DNA of 64,000 nucleotides from Seongchinamella unica (GTDB lineage Bacteria; Pseudomonadota; Gammaproteobacteria; Pseudomonadales; Halieaceae): NCBI RefSeq assembly GCF_004354085.1, contig NZ_SMSE01000002.1, positions 1-64,000 of the forward strand, read 5' to 3'. A model generated the notes under the pieces. It did not search any database. It saw nothing but the letters and a program-made list of their open reading frames with translations, and had not been told where the DNA came from. The position numbers and the translations under genes were made by a program. How positions within the stretch are numbered: position 1 is the stretch's first letter; the number at the start of each line of letters is the position of its first letter. Shown piece after piece: positions 63,493-64,000 of this stretch.

Positions 63493-64000
63493 ATGAGCAG
63501 GACATGGTACGGGCTGCAGACGGACGCGGTAATGGATGCGCTTGAGACTGGCCCGCAGGGCCTTCAGCAGGACATGGCAAGCGAGCGCCTGCAAGAATAC
63601 GGTGCCAATGAAATAGCATTCAGGAAGACCCCGGCCTGGGTGCGATTCCTGCGCCAGTTCAACGATCCCATGGTGATTATTCTGCTGGTCACGGCCCTGG
63701 TCACCGGCATTTTGACCGCCTTGGGCAGCCATATGCTGCCGGACACCATCGTGATTGCCAGCGTCGTCCTGCTCAACGCCATTCTGGGCTTTGTCCAGGA
63801 AGGCAAGGCAGAGGGCGCCCTGGAAGCACTGCGAAACATGATGGTCCAGGAGGCACTGGTGGTGAGAGCCGGCGACCAGCGGCGCATCCCGGCGCGGGAA
63901 CTGGTGCCCGGTGACCTGGTGGTGCTGGAGGGCGGAGACAAGATTCCCGCCGATGTACGCTTCATCGAAGTCGCCAACATCCACGTGGATGAATCGTCTC
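63493..64000 (+). CDS. P-type cation-transporting ATPase, N-terminal part
   Basis: The first 169 codons of a P2-type ATPase (calcium/SERCA-like or PMR1-like in bacteria), running past the window end. The N-terminal cation-ATPase domain (QDMASERLQEYGANEIAFRK) is followed by the first two helices (MVIILLVTALVTGILTALGS, TIVIASVVLLNAILGFVQEG) and the start of the actuator domain (ARELVPGDLVVLEGGDKIPA). The phosphorylation site lies beyond the window. GGGAAGCGAAG precedes the ATG. Confidence 0.92.
   Translation, partial: MSRTWYGLQTDAVMDALETGPQGLQQDMASERLQEYGANEIAFRKTPAWVRFLRQFNDPMVIILLVTALVTGILTALGSHMLPDTIVIASVVLLNAILGFVQEGKAEGALEALRNMMVQEALVVRAGDQRRIPARELVPGDLVVLEGGDKIPADVRFIEVANIHVDESS

Overview
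The window reads as chromosome from a GC-rich, aerobic, probably marine gammaproteobacterium. The evidence is indirect: many acyl-CoA and 2-oxoacid enzymes, a TonB-dependent receptor, PQQ dehydrogenases, a spinster-type MFS permease, a carotenoid-cleavage oxygenase and several lipoproteins, a mix typical of Halieaceae/Spongiibacteraceae-like bacteria. No rRNA, tRNA or CRISPR array was recognised. The first 3.2 kb are accessory and decayed; the rest is dense metabolic sequence.

Layout. (1) 1-3.2 kb: a Phd-Doc toxin-antitoxin pair whose toxin is frameshifted inside its catalytic motif, a DUF1330 gene bracketed by two related hairpins, and an internally deleted IS3-family element sitting in an already damaged integrase-type transposase. 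(2) 3.2-8.0 kb: a PhyH dioxygenase, a large secreted lipase-like protein with Ig-like repeats, and a small cupin. (3) 8.1-21.0 kb: a TonB-dependent receptor and, after a terminator, a compact operon of M24 peptidase-like protein, E1 alpha, E1 beta, a cytochrome c-PQQ dehydrogenase, E2, cytochrome P450, an NTF2-like protein and a second PQQ dehydrogenase. This looks like an import-and-oxidation pathway for an unidentified substrate. (4) 21.2-24.2 kb: CopA copper ATPase and a cupredoxin behind a MerR/CueR-type promoter with a 19-bp spacer. (5) 24.5-32 kb: transglutaminase-like, YqaA-like, cupin, MDR reductase, DUF1330, two unknown proteins, a secreted metallo-beta-lactamase-fold lactonase-like enzyme and a Kelch lipoprotein. 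(6) 32-38 kb: a second 2-oxoacid dehydrogenase set (ThuA-like, E1 alpha, E1 beta, E2) with an acyl-CoA ligase.

(7) 38.4-44.1 kb: an ECF sigma factor, zinc-finger anti-sigma, subtilisin-like lipoprotein and outer-membrane protein on the minus strand. Opposite them, a lipoprotein with a CX4CH haem site and a barrel protein with a CXXCH site are transcribed divergently. The lipoprotein shares its N-terminal domain with the Kelch lipoprotein about 10 kb away. (8) 44.1-49.5 kb: MFS permease, enoyl-CoA hydratase, then an archaeal-type AMP phosphorylase-like gene overlapping a PRPP-synthetase-like gene. (9) 49.5-59.1 kb: nitronate monooxygenase, CoA ligase and two thiolase-like proteins on one strand. 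Divergently come a carotenoid/stilbene-cleaving oxygenase, a tandem-fused HxlR regulator and a PaaN-like aldehyde dehydrogenase. Together these suggest cleavage to an aldehyde, oxidation, CoA activation and thiolysis. (10) 59.1-64 kb: a TolB/TPR protein, a MITE-like 26-bp inverted repeat, a two-domain VOC lipoprotein with a tiny lipoprotein, a globin and the start of a P-type cation ATPase that runs off the window.

Neither 2-oxoacid dehydrogenase cluster has its own E3, so both must borrow one. Functions are read from motifs in the translated sequence; substrates are inferred and remain open.
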